From: Spirochaetota bacterium
Lineage (GTDB): Bacteria; Spirochaetota; UBA12135; COTS27; JAFLEE01
Reading direction: 5' to 3'
Length of the DNA: 53,936 nt
Assembly: GCA_017302015.1 (NCBI GenBank)
Contig: JAFLEE010000028.1
Location: 1-53,936, forward strand
This document shows positions 1 to 10,165 of this stretch, one piece after another (position 1 is the stretch's first letter; each line of letters starts with the position of its first letter). The notes beneath the pieces are model-generated. The model saw nothing but the letters and a program-made list of their open reading frames with translations, was not told the DNA's origin and ran no database searches. The position numbers and the translations under genes are program-made.

Positions 1-405
1 CTTTTTACCGATCCCCGCGATGAACTCGCCGGAGAGGCGCATGCCGACCCGTGGGGGGGCTTCGATCTCGGTCTCCTCCAGGCGGAGGACGGCTTTCACC
101 GCATCCACGAGCGCGCCGAGGATGAAATGTTCCCCGCCATCGCTCGCCTCGACGATGATGATGGAGGTCGCGATGGTGGCCTCCCGGGCGTGAAGGCCGA
201 ACTTCAGCCTCAGGTCGACCACCGGGACGACGCCTCCGCGGAGGTTGATCACCCCCACCATGAAGGGAGGGGTCTTCGGCACCCGGGTGATCCGGGCGAC
301 CTCGAGGACTTCCCGGACGCCGAGCACGGGGAAGGCGTACTGCTCCTGGCCCAGGAGAAAGGAGAGGTATTGGCGGGAGGCGACCGCGCTGGGGGTGGCG
401 TTCAT
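1..405 (-). CDS. cheW: CheW chemotaxis coupling protein, C-terminus cut by window edge
   Basis: The frame is open from the ATG at 403-405 to the window edge, giving 135 residues that end in the conserved GEFIAGIGK region. It matches the second CheW at 7942-8451 closely along its length, with the same VINLRGGVVPVVDLRLKF and RLSGEFIAGIGK stretches. CheW is an SH3-like adaptor that links MCP tips to the kinase CheA at the cytoplasmic membrane. The start lies 9 bp after the stop of the MCP at 415-2277, with a purine-rich GGGGAA just ahead, so the two are one transcription unit. The end of the gene lies outside the window. Identity is clear; only its full length is unknown. Confidence 0.95.
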   Translation of the reverse strand, partial: MNATPSAVASRQYLSFLLGQEQYAFPVLGVREVLEVARITRVPKTPPFMVGVINLRGGVVPVVDLRLKFGLHAREATIATSIIIVEASDGGEHFILGALVDAVKAVLRLEETEIEAPPRVGMRLSGEFIAGIGKK

Positions 406-414
406 GGGGTTCCC

Positions 415-2277
415 CTATTCGGGCTTGAAATCCCGGTCTTCGGCATCGCCGGGATTGCGCAGGTCGAGGTGGATCCCGGCGGATTTCGCGGGGGTCATCG
501 CCACGGCGGCGGGCGCGCTCCCCGATTTCATGTCCCGGTTTTTCGCCCCACCGGCGGGGCCGCCGAGTGCCGGCGCCTTCCCGTTGCCGTTGACCGGCGG
601 GTGGTGGGGGCCGGATGCGGGCGAGGGGACGTGTCCCGACCAGGAGACGCCTTTGCGGGTCGCCCCGATGGCCGCGGCCCCGTTTTCTCCGGCGTCGAGT
701 TTGAAGAACGAGATGGTCTCCCGGAGTTGGAGGGCTTGGCCGGATAGTTCCTCGGCCGTGGCGGCGACCTCCTCGCTGCTGCTCGCATTCTGGGCGGCGC
801 CCGTGCTGAGTTGCTGGGCCACGCCGCTGACCTGCTGGATGGCGCTACTGACCTGCTGGACGGCCTGGTTGATCTGCTGCGCGCCGTTATTCTGCTCGTT
901 CGAGGCGGCGCTGATCTCGGCCACGAGTTCGGCCGTCTTCTGGATGTCGGGCACGAGGCGCCCGAGCATCGCGCCGGCCGCCTCGGCGATCTCGACGCTG
1001 GATTTCGAGAGTTCCTCGATCTCGCCCGCGGCCGACTGGCTGCGCTCGGCGAGTTTTTGCACCTCGCTCGCCACCACGGCGAACCCCTTCCCGTGCTCCC
1101 CGGCGCGGGCGGCCTCGATGCTGGCGTTGAGCGAGAGCAGGTTCGTCTGGCGCGCGATCTCCTGGATGATGGCGACCTTGTGGGCGATCTCCTTCATGGC
1201 CTTAACCGTCTGCTTGACCGTCTCGCCGCCCTCCCGGGCATCGGCGGCGCTCTTGGCCGCGATCTTTTCGGTCTGGCGGGCGTTCTCGGCGTTCTGGCGG
1301 ATGGTGGCGCTCATCTCCTCGATGGAGGAGGAGGCCTCCTCCATCGAAGTGGAGACCTCCTCCGCCGAGGAGGAGAGTTCCTCGACATTGGAGGCCTGCT
1401 CGGTGGCCCCCTGGGACAATTCCTCGGAGGAGGCGCCCATCTGTTCGCTGCCCGTGGCCACATTGGCCCCCGCCTCCTTCACGCTATAGATGATCTCCTT
1501 CAATTTGCCCAGCATCTCGTCCAGGGCCCGGGCGAGCACGCCCAATTCGTCGGCGCGTTTGAGAGCGAGGCCGTCGATTCGGACCCGCAAGTCGCCCTTC
1601 GAGATCGCTTCGGCGAAGAGGACTCCTTGGCGGAGAGGACGGATGATGGACCGGGTGAGGAGGATTCCCGTAACGATCGCCGTCAGGAACCCAAAAACGA
1701 GGAGAGCGATGACGAGCTTCAAGGCGAGGTGGGCCCTTTGGGAATTCTCCTCGGAGATGGATTTTGCATCCTCCACGCGGTTTGAAAGCATCGCTTCGAG
1801 CGACGCATTCAAGTCCATCGCATGGGACTGCCCTCGCAAATCGAAGAGGTCGCTCGATGCTTTCAGGTTGCTTGATAGGGATAATCGGCCCAGTTCCGGG
1901 ATGATATCCTCGAGTTGCGAGAGATTCTTCGAGAATTGGGAGAATTGGTCCCGATCTTTTTGGTCGACGAGGGTCTCTTGATATCGTGCCATCTCCTGGT
2001 GGATCACCGTCTGCGCTTTCCGGACCGCTTCCAGATCCTCTTCGACGACCTTTCGTATGGTCTCCATCGACATCGCATCGAGTTTGCCGATTAATTCGTG
2101 GGTGGATCCGTTGATTCGTGCCAAATTCACGAGCGGAATCGTGCATTTTTCGTAGAGATAGGTATCGGCGTCGTCGATGCGCGTTACTTGAACGCTGCCG
2201 ATGACACCGATGAGGGCGGCGATGCAAGCGACTGAGATGAATCCGGTGAGTATTTTGGCGCCAATGCCGCGTTTCAT
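415..2277 (-). CDS. Methyl-accepting chemotaxis protein (transmembrane)
   Basis: This 620-residue receptor has a membrane helix at about 5-29, a helical ligand-binding domain of the 4HB type at about 30-183, a second membrane helix at about 184-208, and a HAMP domain to about 265. A long coiled-coil signalling domain follows, with the hairpin tip around residues 370-395 ([16 protein letters not shown]). An Ala/Pro/Gly-rich linker leads to a C-terminal tail, [11 protein letters not shown]...DFKPE, that resembles the tail of the MCP at 8467. It should sense a periplasmic ligand and control CheA. It is the first gene of a unit whose sigma-54-like promoter lies at 2352-2366, and it is followed by cheW. 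The ligand cannot be told from sequence. Confidence 0.95.
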   Translation of the reverse strand: MKRGIGAKILTGFISVACIAALIGVIGSVQVTRIDDADTYLYEKCTIPLVNLARINGSTHELIGKLDAMSMETIRKVVEEDLEAVRKAQTVIHQEMARYQETLVDQKDRDQFSQFSKNLSQLEDIIPELGRLSLSSNLKASSDLFDLRGQSHAMDLNASLEAMLSNRVEDAKSISEENSQRAHLALKLVIALLVFGFLTAIVTGILLTRSIIRPLRQGVLFAEAISKGDLRVRIDGLALKRADELGVLARALDEMLGKLKEIIYSVKEAGANVATGSEQMGASSEELSQGATEQASNVEELSSSAEEVSTSMEEASSSIEEMSATIRQNAENARQTEKIAAKSAADAREGGETVKQTVKAMKEIAHKVAIIQEIARQTNLLSLNASIEAARAGEHGKGFAVVASEVQKLAERSQSAAGEIEELSKSSVEIAEAAGAMLGRLVPDIQKTAELVAEISAASNEQNNGAQQINQAVQQVSSAIQQVSGVAQQLSTGAAQNASSSEEVAATAEELSGQALQLRETISFFKLDAGENGAAAIGATRKGVSWSGHVPSPASGPHHPPVNGNGKAPALGGPAGGAKNRDMKSGSAPAAVAMTPAKSAGIHLDLRNPGDAEDRDFKPE

Positions 2278-2351
2278 GTGCCACCCCTTATTCGATCGTT
2301 TTTGTGTCAGTATTACCGATTAACGATAGATATTCCGTGTCAAGAATACGG

Positions 2352-2366
2352 GCATATTTCGTGCCA
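2352..2366 (-). promoter_or_regulatory. Sigma-54-type promoter for the MCP-cheW unit
   Basis: Read on the minus strand the site is TGGCACG-AAAT-ATGC. It keeps the diagnostic GG at -24, GC at -12 and ten bases between them, and differs from TGGCACG-N4-TTGC at one position. The predicted start of transcription is near 2340, about 60 bases before the MCP start codon. An NtrC-family activator gene ends just upstream, and an enhancer-like palindrome lies about 100 bp upstream. Confidence 0.7.
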
Positions 2367-2446
2367 TGGTTTCATCCTGCCTTTTGGCTCATCATCCGAG
2401 GTTTTAAAGATAACCCGGATAAAAATAGGGCCATTTTGCGGATTTG

Positions 2447-2462
2447 GCGCAACAAATTGCGC
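2447..2462. promoter_or_regulatory. Candidate enhancer (UAS) for an NtrC-type regulator
   Basis: The sequence GCGCAA-CAAA-TTGCGC is a perfect 6-4-6 inverted repeat. A further TTGCG half-site lies at 2436-2440. Its centre is about 102 bp upstream of the -12 element of the promoter at 2352-2366, a usual distance for enhancers of sigma-54 activators. The same CGCAA-N4-TTGCG pattern stands upstream of the other sigma-54-type promoter, at 15283-15296. Confidence 0.55.
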
Positions 2463-2493
2463 AAAGTGAAAATCGAAGAGAACGCGGACTTGT

Positions 2494-3882
2494 TTAGACG
2501 CTTTTCCCGATTTCGATGCCGAGTTTTTTCATGCGGCGCAGGAGCGTATAGATGGTGATCCCGAGGCTTTCCGCGGTGCGGGTCTTGTGGAACGCGTTGG
2601 CCCGCAGGGCGTTTTCGATGGCAATGCGTTCCGGATCGTAGGTCCGGTCGCGTTTCCCGCTTTTTGGCTCCATTGGGGAGGATACAGAGGGGATCGCGAG
2701 GTCTTCGGCAGTAATCTGGGAACCGGGGGAGAGAATCAATGCCCGTTCCATCATGTTGCGAAGTTCGCGGATATTTCCCGGGAACGGGTGGTCGCGGAGG
2801 CGTTGCAACGCGCCGTCGGTCAACGTCGGGGGCTCTCTCCCCATGCGCGCGGCCCCGAGGGCGAGGAAATGGGCGACGAGGGCGGGGAGATCGTCCGGCC
2901 GTTCCCGAAGGGGAGGAATGCGGATCTCGACGGTGGCCAACCGGTAGAAAAGATCGTCGCGGAAACGGCCTTCGGCCCGGAGGCGGGCGAGGTCCTGGTG
3001 GGTGGCGCAGACGAGGCGAAAATCGACGCGGATTTCCCGCGGATCCCCGAGGCGGCGCACCGTACGCTCCTCGAGCGCGCGCAAAAGTTTGGACTGGGCC
3101 TCGAACGGTAGATCGCCCACTTCATCGAGGAAGAGGGTCCCGCCATGGGCCTGTTCGAAGAATCCCGCGCGATCCTCATGGGCGCCCGTGAAGGAGCCCT
3201 TGCGGTGGCCGAAGAACGACGATTCCATCAAAGCCTCGGGGATCGCGCCGCAATTCACCGCGACGAAGGGGCCACCGCTGCGGCTCCCTGCGTGGTGGAG
3301 GAAGCGGGCCATGATCTCCTTCCCCGTGCCGCTCTCGCCCGTGAGGATGACGGAGCAGTCGGGCGACGCCGCGCACCGCGCGACCCTGGAAACGGCGGTG
3401 CGGAACGCCGCGGCCTTCCCGATGATCGGGCCGACTTTTTCGAGGAGTTGCGGTGGGTAGGGCGCCTGCGCCGTCCCTTCCACAACGGGAGGTGAGGCCT
3501 GGGCGAGGTAGCGTCGGGTGCGGCGGATGGCGGCCACGGCCTCGCGGCCCTTGAAGGGCTTGCGGAAGAAATCGCTCGCGCCGCCGCGGAGGGAGGCCAG
3601 CACGGTATCCATGTCCCCGTGGCCGCTCATCATGATGACTTCCAGATCGGGGCGAACGGATTTAATGCGCGTGAGGAGTTCGGTGCCGTCCATCTCCGGC
3701 AATCTCACGTCCAAGAGGACGGCATCCACCCCGCCCTCCCCGAGGGCTTCGAGGGCAGCGGTGGGGGTCGCCGCCGAACGCACCGCGAACTCCTCCAGAA
3801 GGAAGTATTCCCCGAGTTCGCGCCGGACTGCCTCCTCATCGTCTACAATGAGCACGCAAAAAGGAGGCGATGCGGGGTTCAA
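2494..3882 (-). CDS. NtrC-family sigma-54-dependent response regulator
   Basis: The 462-residue protein has a receiver domain (about 8-125, acidic pair D14/D15, phospho-acceptor D58), an AAA+ sigma-54 activation domain with Walker A GESGTGKE, and a C-terminal Fis-type helix-turn-helix. The sigma-54 contact loop reads GSFTGA rather than GAFTGA. I chose the TTG at 3880-3882: it overlaps the kinase stop as TTGA, has GGAGG just upstream, and starts the protein directly before the receiver domain. The kinase at 3879-6011 is the obvious partner. Its recognition helix (LGITIYTLLRRMKK) is nearly the same as that of the regulator at 22457, so both may bind the same DNA sites. Targets in the window are probably the two sigma-54-type chemotaxis promoters, by inference. 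Confidence 0.92.
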   Translation of the reverse strand: MNPASPPFCVLIVDDEEAVRRELGEYFLLEEFAVRSAATPTAALEALGEGGVDAVLLDVRLPEMDGTELLTRIKSVRPDLEVIMMSGHGDMDTVLASLRGGASDFFRKPFKGREAVAAIRRTRRYLAQASPPVVEGTAQAPYPPQLLEKVGPIIGKAAAFRTAVSRVARCAASPDCSVILTGESGTGKEIMARFLHHAGSRSGGPFVAVNCGAIPEALMESSFFGHRKGSFTGAHEDRAGFFEQAHGGTLFLDEVGDLPFEAQSKLLRALEERTVRRLGDPREIRVDFRLVCATHQDLARLRAEGRFRDDLFYRLATVEIRIPPLRERPDDLPALVAHFLALGAARMGREPPTLTDGALQRLRDHPFPGNIRELRNMMERALILSPGSQITAEDLAIPSVSSPMEPKSGKRDRTYDPERIAIENALRANAFHKTRTAESLGITIYTLLRRMKKLGIEIGKSV

Positions 3883-6011
3883 GGCGCCTCCGGGAGGGAA
3901 ATGCGCACGAGGGTCGGTCCGTCCGCCGCGCTCTCGATGTCGATGGTCCCGCCCATATCTTTGATGATGCCCTGGCACAGGGCGAGGCCGAGGCCCGTGC
4001 CTTGGCCCACGGGCTTGGTGGTGAAAAAGGGCTCGAAGAGCCGGTGGCGGATCGCCGGGGGGATCCCGACGCCGTTGTCGCGGATTTCGCAGAGTACCCG
4101 TTGCCCGTCGCGGGCAAGGCGTAGCTCGACGCTCGGTCGATATTCCACCGCGCCCGCGCGTGCGCGCGTCTCGACGGCGTCTTTCGCGTTGGTGAGGAGG
4201 TTGAGGAGGACCTGCTCGAGATCGAAGGGGTTGCCGAGGACGCGTAGGGGCGTTTCCTCGGCCCTCACCGCGAAGGCGACCTGGTGGCGCGCGAATTGGG
4301 CCGCCATGAGGGAGGTGGCGCCTTCCAGGCTCTCCCGTGGATCGAAGGGGCGCGGGGGCTCTCCCCGGCGTTCCCGGCTGAACGCGCGCACGTGCTCGAT
4401 GAGGCGTTGGATCCGGGCGACGTAGCCTTCCACGTGGGCGAGTTTTCCGTCGAAAAGCGCTCCGTCGGCCGGGCCCCGGGATAAGCGTTTTCGAAGCGTT
4501 TCGCACGCCATGCTGATGCCCTGGAGGGGTTGGGTGATTTCGTGGGCCATCCCCGCGGCGAGGGTTCCGAGGGCGAGGATTTTATCGTTCTCCAGGAGCT
4601 GGGTGGCGTGCTGGCGGCGTTCCGCCTCGAGGCTTTCGCGTTCGCGGACATCGAGAAGGCTTAAGCGCAGGACGCCGCGCCCCACGGCCGGCAGGCGGAC
4701 GACACGAATCTCGCAGGGGATGATGGCCCCTTGGCGGTCCTGGATGGGGGTGATGAAGGGGGCGGGCCGCTCCTCGAGGATCACATCGAGGCAATTGGCC
4801 AGGAACTCCCGCACCGCCGAGCCGGGGGCGTCCTTTTTGGAGGCGGCATCGAAGGCCTCCCTGGATCCGTAGCCGAAGAGAGCGATGGCCGAGGGATTGG
4901 CGTCACGGATCTCCCCGTTCTCGGGGTCGAACATGAGGATCGCATCGGGGGCCGATTCCAGGAGGATGCGGAAACGGCTCTCGTTCCGCACCAAGTTCTC
5001 GTACAGGCGTGCTTTGGTGATGGCGAGGCGGACGGTGGAGGTCAGCAGGGGGAGGATGGCGCGCAACTCGACGGTGATCCCGTCGACTTCTTCCGCGGCC
5101 GCGAAAAGGATGCCGAGGCATTCCTCCTCGAACACGATGGGCACGCATAAAAGGGCGCGGATGGGATCGTGGTCGAGGCAATCGCAGCCTTTTTGGCCCA
5201 TCGGGGGGAAGTCCTGGAGATTGGAGGAATAGAAAGGCTCCCGGTTGAGGATGGCATCGTGAAGGGGCGTGCCCCGGAGGTCGGACCTTTGGCCCGCGCA
5301 ATGGTGATCCCGGCCAGGGCTTCGGGCAAAGCAGTGGTAGGAGCCCGTCTCGGCGCGCAGGAGGAGACACCCCGGCCTCGGGGTGAAGTTCTGGAGGAAT
5401 TCGAGGATACATCCGGCGATCTGCCCTTCGTCCAGTAAGAAGAGCCGGTTTTGGAACAGGGAAATCGCCTGGAGAAGATCGCGTTGGGCTTTGAGGTCGC
5501 GCTCCCGCTTGCGAAGGCGTTCCTCGACGGCGATCCGATCCGTGATGTCGATCCCGAACGATAGGGTGCCGACGACCTTTCCCTCCCGCACGAGGTGGCT
5601 ATTGCGCCAGGAAAGCGTTCGGATCTGGCCGCTCTTCGTCTGGATGGGGCCCTCGAAATGGCGGAGCGGGTCGCCCTGGGCGATCTTCTGGAACGCTTGC
5701 GAAGCCCGGGGGGCGAGGTCGGGAGGCACGGCGGCCCGGATCCAATCCGTCCCGAGCATTTCGCCCCTCAAATAGCCGGTGATCTCCTCCGCGGCGCGGT
5801 TGAAGAGAACGACGCGCCCCCCAAGATCGAGGCCCACCACCATGGCGTCGGCGGTCTCGAGCATGCGCTCCGAAAATGCATGGGCCTCCTGGAGCGCCGT
5901 CTGGCTCCGCAGGAGGCGCCTGGTCTGCCGCCAGGAAATGGCGATGGCCGCGAAGAGTAGCGCGATGGCGCTGACGAGGACGAGATCGTGGGGATTCGGT
6001 TCGAGGGTCAC
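3879..6011 (-). CDS. NtrB-like sensor histidine kinase, PAS-GAF-PAS
   Basis: The start is the GTG at 6009-6011, which overlaps the cheB stop as GTGA and has GGGGAGG upstream, giving 710 residues. One membrane helix at about 9-27 is followed by a PAS domain (about 50-160), a GAF domain (about 190-335), a second PAS (about 345-460), a HisKA domain with the phospho-histidine H490 in AHEITQPL, and an HATPase with N608, DNGVGI (645-650) and GTGLGL (671-676). The GAF domain is rich in Cys and His (C215, H226, C227, H236, H237, C238, C276, C278, H281), unlike the paralogous kinase at 19941, which suggests metal or redox sensing. It should phosphorylate the overlapping regulator. The layout is certain; the signal is not known. 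Confidence 0.93.
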   Translation of the reverse strand: MTLEPNPHDLVLVSAIALLFAAIAISWRQTRRLLRSQTALQEAHAFSERMLETADAMVVGLDLGGRVVLFNRAAEEITGYLRGEMLGTDWIRAAVPPDLAPRASQAFQKIAQGDPLRHFEGPIQTKSGQIRTLSWRNSHLVREGKVVGTLSFGIDITDRIAVEERLRKRERDLKAQRDLLQAISLFQNRLFLLDEGQIAGCILEFLQNFTPRPGCLLLRAETGSYHCFARSPGRDHHCAGQRSDLRGTPLHDAILNREPFYSSNLQDFPPMGQKGCDCLDHDPIRALLCVPIVFEEECLGILFAAAEEVDGITVELRAILPLLTSTVRLAITKARLYENLVRNESRFRILLESAPDAILMFDPENGEIRDANPSAIALFGYGSREAFDAASKKDAPGSAVREFLANCLDVILEERPAPFITPIQDRQGAIIPCEIRVVRLPAVGRGVLRLSLLDVRERESLEAERRQHATQLLENDKILALGTLAAGMAHEITQPLQGISMACETLRKRLSRGPADGALFDGKLAHVEGYVARIQRLIEHVRAFSRERRGEPPRPFDPRESLEGATSLMAAQFARHQVAFAVRAEETPLRVLGNPFDLEQVLLNLLTNAKDAVETRARAGAVEYRPSVELRLARDGQRVLCEIRDNGVGIPPAIRHRLFEPFFTTKPVGQGTGLGLALCQGIIKDMGGTIDIESAADGPTLVRISLPEAP

Positions 6012-7078
6012 GCCGAGCGCGCCCTCCCCAGCACGTATTCGGTGATGCGCCCCAGGGGAAGCACGACATCCACCCCCCCCATCTTGATCGCCTCCTTCGG
6101 CATGCCGAAGATCACGCAACTCTCCTCGTCCTGGGCCACGTTATGGGCGCCGCACTCGTGCATCTCGAGCATGCCCCGGGCGCCGTCGTCGCCCATGCCG
6201 GTGAGGATCACGCCGAGGGCGTTGGCGCCGGCGTAGCGCGCCGCGGAGCGGAAAAGAACGTCGACCGAGGGGCGGTGGCGGTTGACCAGGGGGCCGTCCT
6301 TCACCTCCACGTAATAGCGGGCCCCGCTTCGCTTGAGGAGGAGGTGGCGGTTCCCCGGGGCGATGAGCGCGTGGCTGCGCAGCACCGAGTCGCCGTCCTG
6401 GGCTTCCTTCACGTTCACCTGGCAGAGTTCGTTGAGGCGGTCGGCGAAGGAGCGGGTGAAATTCTCGGGCATATGCTGGACGATGACGATCCCCGGGGTG
6501 TCGAGGGGAAGGGCGGTGAGCAGTTCGCGCAGCGCCTCGGTGCCCCCGGTGGACGCCCCGATCGCCACGACCTTCTCGGTGGTCTGGATCATGGCGCGGC
6601 TCTGGGCCTTGGCCAGGATGACGTCGGCTGAGAGTTTGGGTTCGACCGCGCCGAGGGGGCGGCGGCGGTCGAGTCGGGCCTTGGCGGCGGATTTCACGGC
6701 ATCGATGAGGTGGATGCCCGATTCTTCGAGGAATTGCCGCGTGCCTAATTGCGGTTTGGTGATGATGTCCACCGCCCCGAGTTCCAGCGCACGCATCGCG
6801 GTCTGGGATCCCTCGGCGGTGAGGCTCGAGCAGACCACCACGGGGATCGGGTGCTGGGCCATGAGTTTCTTGAGGAAGGTCAGCCCGTCCATGCGGGGCA
6901 TCTCGATGTCGAGGGTGATGACGTCGGGGGCGATCTCGCGCATGCGCTCGGCGGCGAGGTAGGGGTCGGCGGCGAGGCCGATGACCTCGAGTTCGGGATC
7001 GCTCTGGAAGATGGCCTCGAGGGTCTGGCGCACCACGGCCGAATCGTCGACGATGAGCACCTTGATGCGGGGATTCAT
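6008..7078 (-). CDS. cheB: CheB protein-glutamate methylesterase
   Basis: The 356-residue protein has an N-terminal receiver domain (D11/D12, phospho-acceptor D57) and a C-terminal methylesterase domain. The catalytic triad is visible as S176 in GASTGG, H202 in QHMP and D298 in GMGDDG. CheB removes methyl groups from MCP glutamates and deamidates glutamines, counteracting CheR for adaptation. Its start overlaps the cheR stop (ATGA) and its stop overlaps the kinase start (GTGA), so translation of all three is coupled. Length is normal for the family. Confidence 0.97.
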   Translation of the reverse strand: MNPRIKVLIVDDSAVVRQTLEAIFQSDPELEVIGLAADPYLAAERMREIAPDVITLDIEMPRMDGLTFLKKLMAQHPIPVVVCSSLTAEGSQTAMRALELGAVDIITKPQLGTRQFLEESGIHLIDAVKSAAKARLDRRRPLGAVEPKLSADVILAKAQSRAMIQTTEKVVAIGASTGGTEALRELLTALPLDTPGIVIVQHMPENFTRSFADRLNELCQVNVKEAQDGDSVLRSHALIAPGNRHLLLKRSGARYYVEVKDGPLVNRHRPSVDVLFRSAARYAGANALGVILTGMGDDGARGMLEMHECGAHNVAQDEESCVIFGMPKEAIKMGGVDVVLPLGRITEYVLGRARSA

Positions 7079-7932
7079 GGGGCCTTCCGGTAGAGGGTGG
7101 GCTCGATCTGTTCCAGGCCGTGGGCGAAGCCGAAGATCGATTCGGAGTGGCCGAGGAAGAGGTGGCCCCCGGGGGCGAGGTGCTCTTTGAGGCGGCCGAT
7201 GATGCGCTCCTGGACCGCCTTCTCGAAATAAATCAGCACGTTGCGGAAGAAGATGAGGTGCATGCCGTGGGGGGCGGCATAGACTTCGTCCATGAGGTTG
7301 AGCACGCGGAAGCGCACCTGGGCGCGCAGGGCGGGCGCGATGCGCACGAGGCCTTCTTTCGCGTCGCTCCCGCGAAGCAGATAGCGGCGGCGGAAGGCCT
7401 CGGGGATTGGTGCGGCCGTGTCCTCGTGGTAGACCGCGCGAAGGGCCCTTTGGATGGCGGGCTCGGACACATCGGTGGCGAGGAGGTTGAAATCAAGTGG
7501 CACGGCGCGCGAGGCGCGGTAATCATCGAGCACCATGGCGAGGGTGTAGGGTTCTTCTCCGGTGGAGCAGCCGCAGCTCCACGCCAGGAGGGGTGCGGCG
7601 CTCCCCACACCCCGGGCGAGGAGTCCGGGGAGGACCGTGGCGGTGAGGGTTTCAAAGTGCTGGCGCTCCCGGAAAAACTCAGTCTTATGGGTGGAGACGA
7701 GGTCGCTGAAGAAGGGGAACTCTTCGACGCGCCCGACCTCGCCGCAAAGGTAATCCCAATAGGCCTCGAAACTATCGAGCCCCAGGGCCCTCAGGCGTTT
7801 CGAGAGCCGGCCCTCCAGCAGCGACTTCTTGCTCGGGGGGGTCTTGATGCCGAATTGGGCCTCGATGAACTCGCCCAGGCGGGCGAGGAGTTCGTCGCTT
7901 AAGGTGAAGCACCCGGGGGCGGCCTGGGCCAT
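7075..7932 (-). CDS. cheR: CheR MCP glutamate methyltransferase
   Basis: The protein has 285 residues, the usual CheR length. An N-terminal all-helical domain is followed by a SAM-dependent methyltransferase domain. Family motifs include THKTEFFRE, the SAM-binding [16 protein letters not shown] and FFRNVLIYF. It methylates glutamates on the MCP signalling domain and sets receptor sensitivity with CheB. The gene lies between cheW (9-bp gap) and cheB (ATGA overlap). The downstream-encoded adaptation enzyme CheD is not present in this window. Confidence 0.97.
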   Translation of the reverse strand: MAQAAPGCFTLSDELLARLGEFIEAQFGIKTPPSKKSLLEGRLSKRLRALGLDSFEAYWDYLCGEVGRVEEFPFFSDLVSTHKTEFFRERQHFETLTATVLPGLLARGVGSAAPLLAWSCGCSTGEEPYTLAMVLDDYRASRAVPLDFNLLATDVSEPAIQRALRAVYHEDTAAPIPEAFRRRYLLRGSDAKEGLVRIAPALRAQVRFRVLNLMDEVYAAPHGMHLIFFRNVLIYFEKAVQERIIGRLKEHLAPGGHLFLGHSESIFGFAHGLEQIEPTLYRKAP

Positions 7933-7941
7933 GGGACGCCC

Positions 7942-8451
7942 TCAGGCTTCTTGGGCGTCGCTTTGCGCGCTCGCTTCGGCGACGGCGTCCATTTCCTTCC
8001 TGGAGAAGACGCGGTCGGAATCCAGGAGGATGACGAAGGTACCCCCCTTCTTCCCGATCCCCGCGATGAACTCGCCGGAGAGGCGCATGCCGACCTTGGG
8101 CGCCTCCTCGATCTCGCCGCCGTCGAGGCGGATGACGGCCTTCACCGCGTCGACCAGGGCGCCGATGACGAAGGTCTCCCCCTCCTGGGACGCCTCCACG
8201 ATGATGATGGAGGTGTCGACGGTGGCTTCGGTCGCCGGCAGGTCGAACTTCAGGCGGAGGTCGACCACGGGCACCACGCCCCCGCGTAGGTTGATGACGC
8301 CGACCATGAAGGCGGGGGTCTTGGGCACCTTGGTGATGCGCGTGACCTCCAGCACCTCCCGCACCTTGAGGACTTCGAAGGCGAAGAGTTCCTTGTCGAG
8401 GAGGAAACTGAGGAATTGCCTGGATTCGGTGCTCGTTTTCGCTTTGTCCAT
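7942..8451 (-). CDS. cheW: CheW chemotaxis coupling protein
   Basis: The 169-residue CheW has the conserved VREVLEV, INLRGGVVPVVDLRLKF and LSGEFIAGIGKKGGTFVILLD stretches. I chose the ATG at 8449-8451 because GGGAG stands five bases upstream; an in-frame ATG four codons earlier (8461-8463) has no ribosome site and lies three bases after the MCP stop. It couples the neighbouring MCPs to CheA. It is a close paralogue of the partial CheW at the left window edge, and both follow an MCP gene directly, which suggests an ancestral duplication of an MCP-cheW pair. Confidence 0.96.
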   Translation of the reverse strand: MDKAKTSTESRQFLSFLLDKELFAFEVLKVREVLEVTRITKVPKTPAFMVGVINLRGGVVPVVDLRLKFDLPATEATVDTSIIIVEASQEGETFVIGALVDAVKAVIRLDGGEIEEAPKVGMRLSGEFIAGIGKKGGTFVILLDSDRVFSRKEMDAVAEASAQSDAQEA

Positions 8452-8466
8452 GGGGTCTCCCATCGC

Positions 8467-10137
8467 TCAGTATTTCTTGAAATCGCCGTCTTCGTGGTCG
8501 CCGGGGTTCGAGAGGTCGAGTTGGATGCCGCCGGGTTTCACGGGGGTCATGCCCCCGGTGGCCTTGGCGCGGGCGACCTGGGGGCGGGCGGCCGCGTGGG
8601 GAAGCCGCGCCACGGGGGCCCGGGCGGCGGCGGGGTTCGCGCGGTCCTCCTCGATTCGGAAGAAGCCGATGGTCTCCTGGAGTTGCATGGCCTGGGAGGA
8701 GAGTTCCTCGGCGGTGGAGGCGATCTCCTCGGCCCCGGCGGCGTTCTGCTGAACGACCCCGGAGAGCTGCTGCATGGCGTTATTGATCTGCTGGGCGCCG
8801 TTATTCTGCTCGGCGCTCGCGGCGTTGATCTCGGCCACCAGTTCGGCGGTCCGCTGGATATCGGGGACGAGTTTTTCGAGCATGGTGCCGGCCTTCTCGG
8901 CCACCTCCACGCTCGATTTGGACAGTTCGCCGATCTCTCCGGCGGACTGCTGGCTGCGTTCGGCGAGCTTCTGGACCTCGCTGGCGACGACGGCGAAGCC
9001 CTTGCCGTGCTCGCCGGCCCGGGCCGCCTCGATGCTCGCGTTGAGGGAGAGCAGGTTGGTCTGGCGGGCGATCTCCTGGATGATGGAGACCTTGTCGGCG
9101 ATGGATTTCATGGCCGCGACCGTGCGCCGCACGGCCTCGCCCCCGTCCTTGGCGTCGGTGGCGCTCTTGGTGGCGATCTTCTCGGTTTGGCTCGCGTTGT
9201 CGGCGTTCTGGCGGATGGTGGCGGTCATCTCCTCGATGGAGGCGCTCACCTCCTCGACGCTCGCCGATTGCTCGTTGGCCCCCTGGGAGAGTTCCTCGGA
9301 GGAGGTGGACATCTGCTCGCTGCCGGCGGCCACGTTCCCGGAGGCCTGCTTGACCCCGGCGACCACTGAGGTGAGTTTCTGGAGCATGGCGTCGAGGGCC
9401 TTGGCGAGATCGCCCACTTCATCCTTTTGGTTGCGGTACTTTTCATTGAGGCGAATCATGAGGTTCCCCGCGGCGATCTCGCCCGCGAAGCGCACCCCGG
9501 CCCCCAGGGGCACGGTGATGGTGCGGGAGATGAGGATCCCGGAGAGGAGGCTCAAGAACACCCCTGCTAGGGCGAGGGCGATGCCGGTGGTGGTCGTCTG
9601 TGATATTTGCGTGTCAAATTCCTGGTCGGATTTCGCCTGCTCGGCGAGAAGCGATTGGGTGTATTTATTAAGCGGTTCTTCATAAGTGAGGAGAAGGGCG
9701 TCCATTTCGCCGTCCAAGGTTTCGATCGCCTTGGTGTCATTAGCGATAGCCGCTGCGAGGATCTTGTTCTCGTAGAGGAAGAGGATTTTTGCGAGCGCAG
9801 CCGAAGCATCGGCGATCCATTTTTTCTCCGTGGGAGTGTCGGCGATGCGAGTGAGGTCCTGGATATCGTCGAGGCATTCCTTCTTGACGGCGGCCCAGCG
9901 CGTGGCGGCATCCTTGAAGTCGCGGTTGATGATGGTGTCGGCCACGACCCGATAAATTTTATTTCCCATGCCGGCCCCTTCTTGGGCGGTCACCCCATCT
10001 TTTGTACGTCTACCGCCCTCATCCTGCATCGCGGAGAAACGTTTGAATTGGGTATAGTTGTAGATTGTCAACCCGCCCATGATGAGAAGGAGGAATCCAA
10101 AGCCGAGGGCGAGTTTCAATCCGATGCTGAATCTCAT
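8467..10137 (-). CDS. Methyl-accepting chemotaxis protein (transmembrane)
   Basis: I start this 556-residue receptor at the ATG 10135-10137, which has AAGGAG six bases upstream; longer forms add 21 unlikely residues. A membrane helix at about 7-25 is followed by a helical periplasmic domain, a second membrane helix, HAMP and the long signalling coiled coil with the [16 protein letters not shown] tip. The Ala/Pro-rich linker ends in [11 protein letters not shown]...DFKKY. The last five residues, DFKKY, fit the aromatic-x-x-aromatic pattern of CheR-docking pentapeptides. It lies between the outer-membrane-like gene and cheW in the main operon. A weak TTGACT-N17-TATTCA promoter may lie at the end of the upstream gene. 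Confidence 0.95.
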   Translation of the reverse strand: MRFSIGLKLALGFGFLLLIMGGLTIYNYTQFKRFSAMQDEGGRRTKDGVTAQEGAGMGNKIYRVVADTIINRDFKDAATRWAAVKKECLDDIQDLTRIADTPTEKKWIADASAALAKILFLYENKILAAAIANDTKAIETLDGEMDALLLTYEEPLNKYTQSLLAEQAKSDQEFDTQISQTTTTGIALALAGVFLSLLSGILISRTITVPLGAGVRFAGEIAAGNLMIRLNEKYRNQKDEVGDLAKALDAMLQKLTSVVAGVKQASGNVAAGSEQMSTSSEELSQGANEQSASVEEVSASIEEMTATIRQNADNASQTEKIATKSATDAKDGGEAVRRTVAAMKSIADKVSIIQEIARQTNLLSLNASIEAARAGEHGKGFAVVASEVQKLAERSQQSAGEIGELSKSSVEVAEKAGTMLEKLVPDIQRTAELVAEINAASAEQNNGAQQINNAMQQLSGVVQQNAAGAEEIASTAEELSSQAMQLQETIGFFRIEEDRANPAAARAPVARLPHAAARPQVARAKATGGMTPVKPGGIQLDLSNPGDHEDGDFKKY

Positions 10138-10165
10138 GCCAATCTCCTTAGAATGAATATTATGC

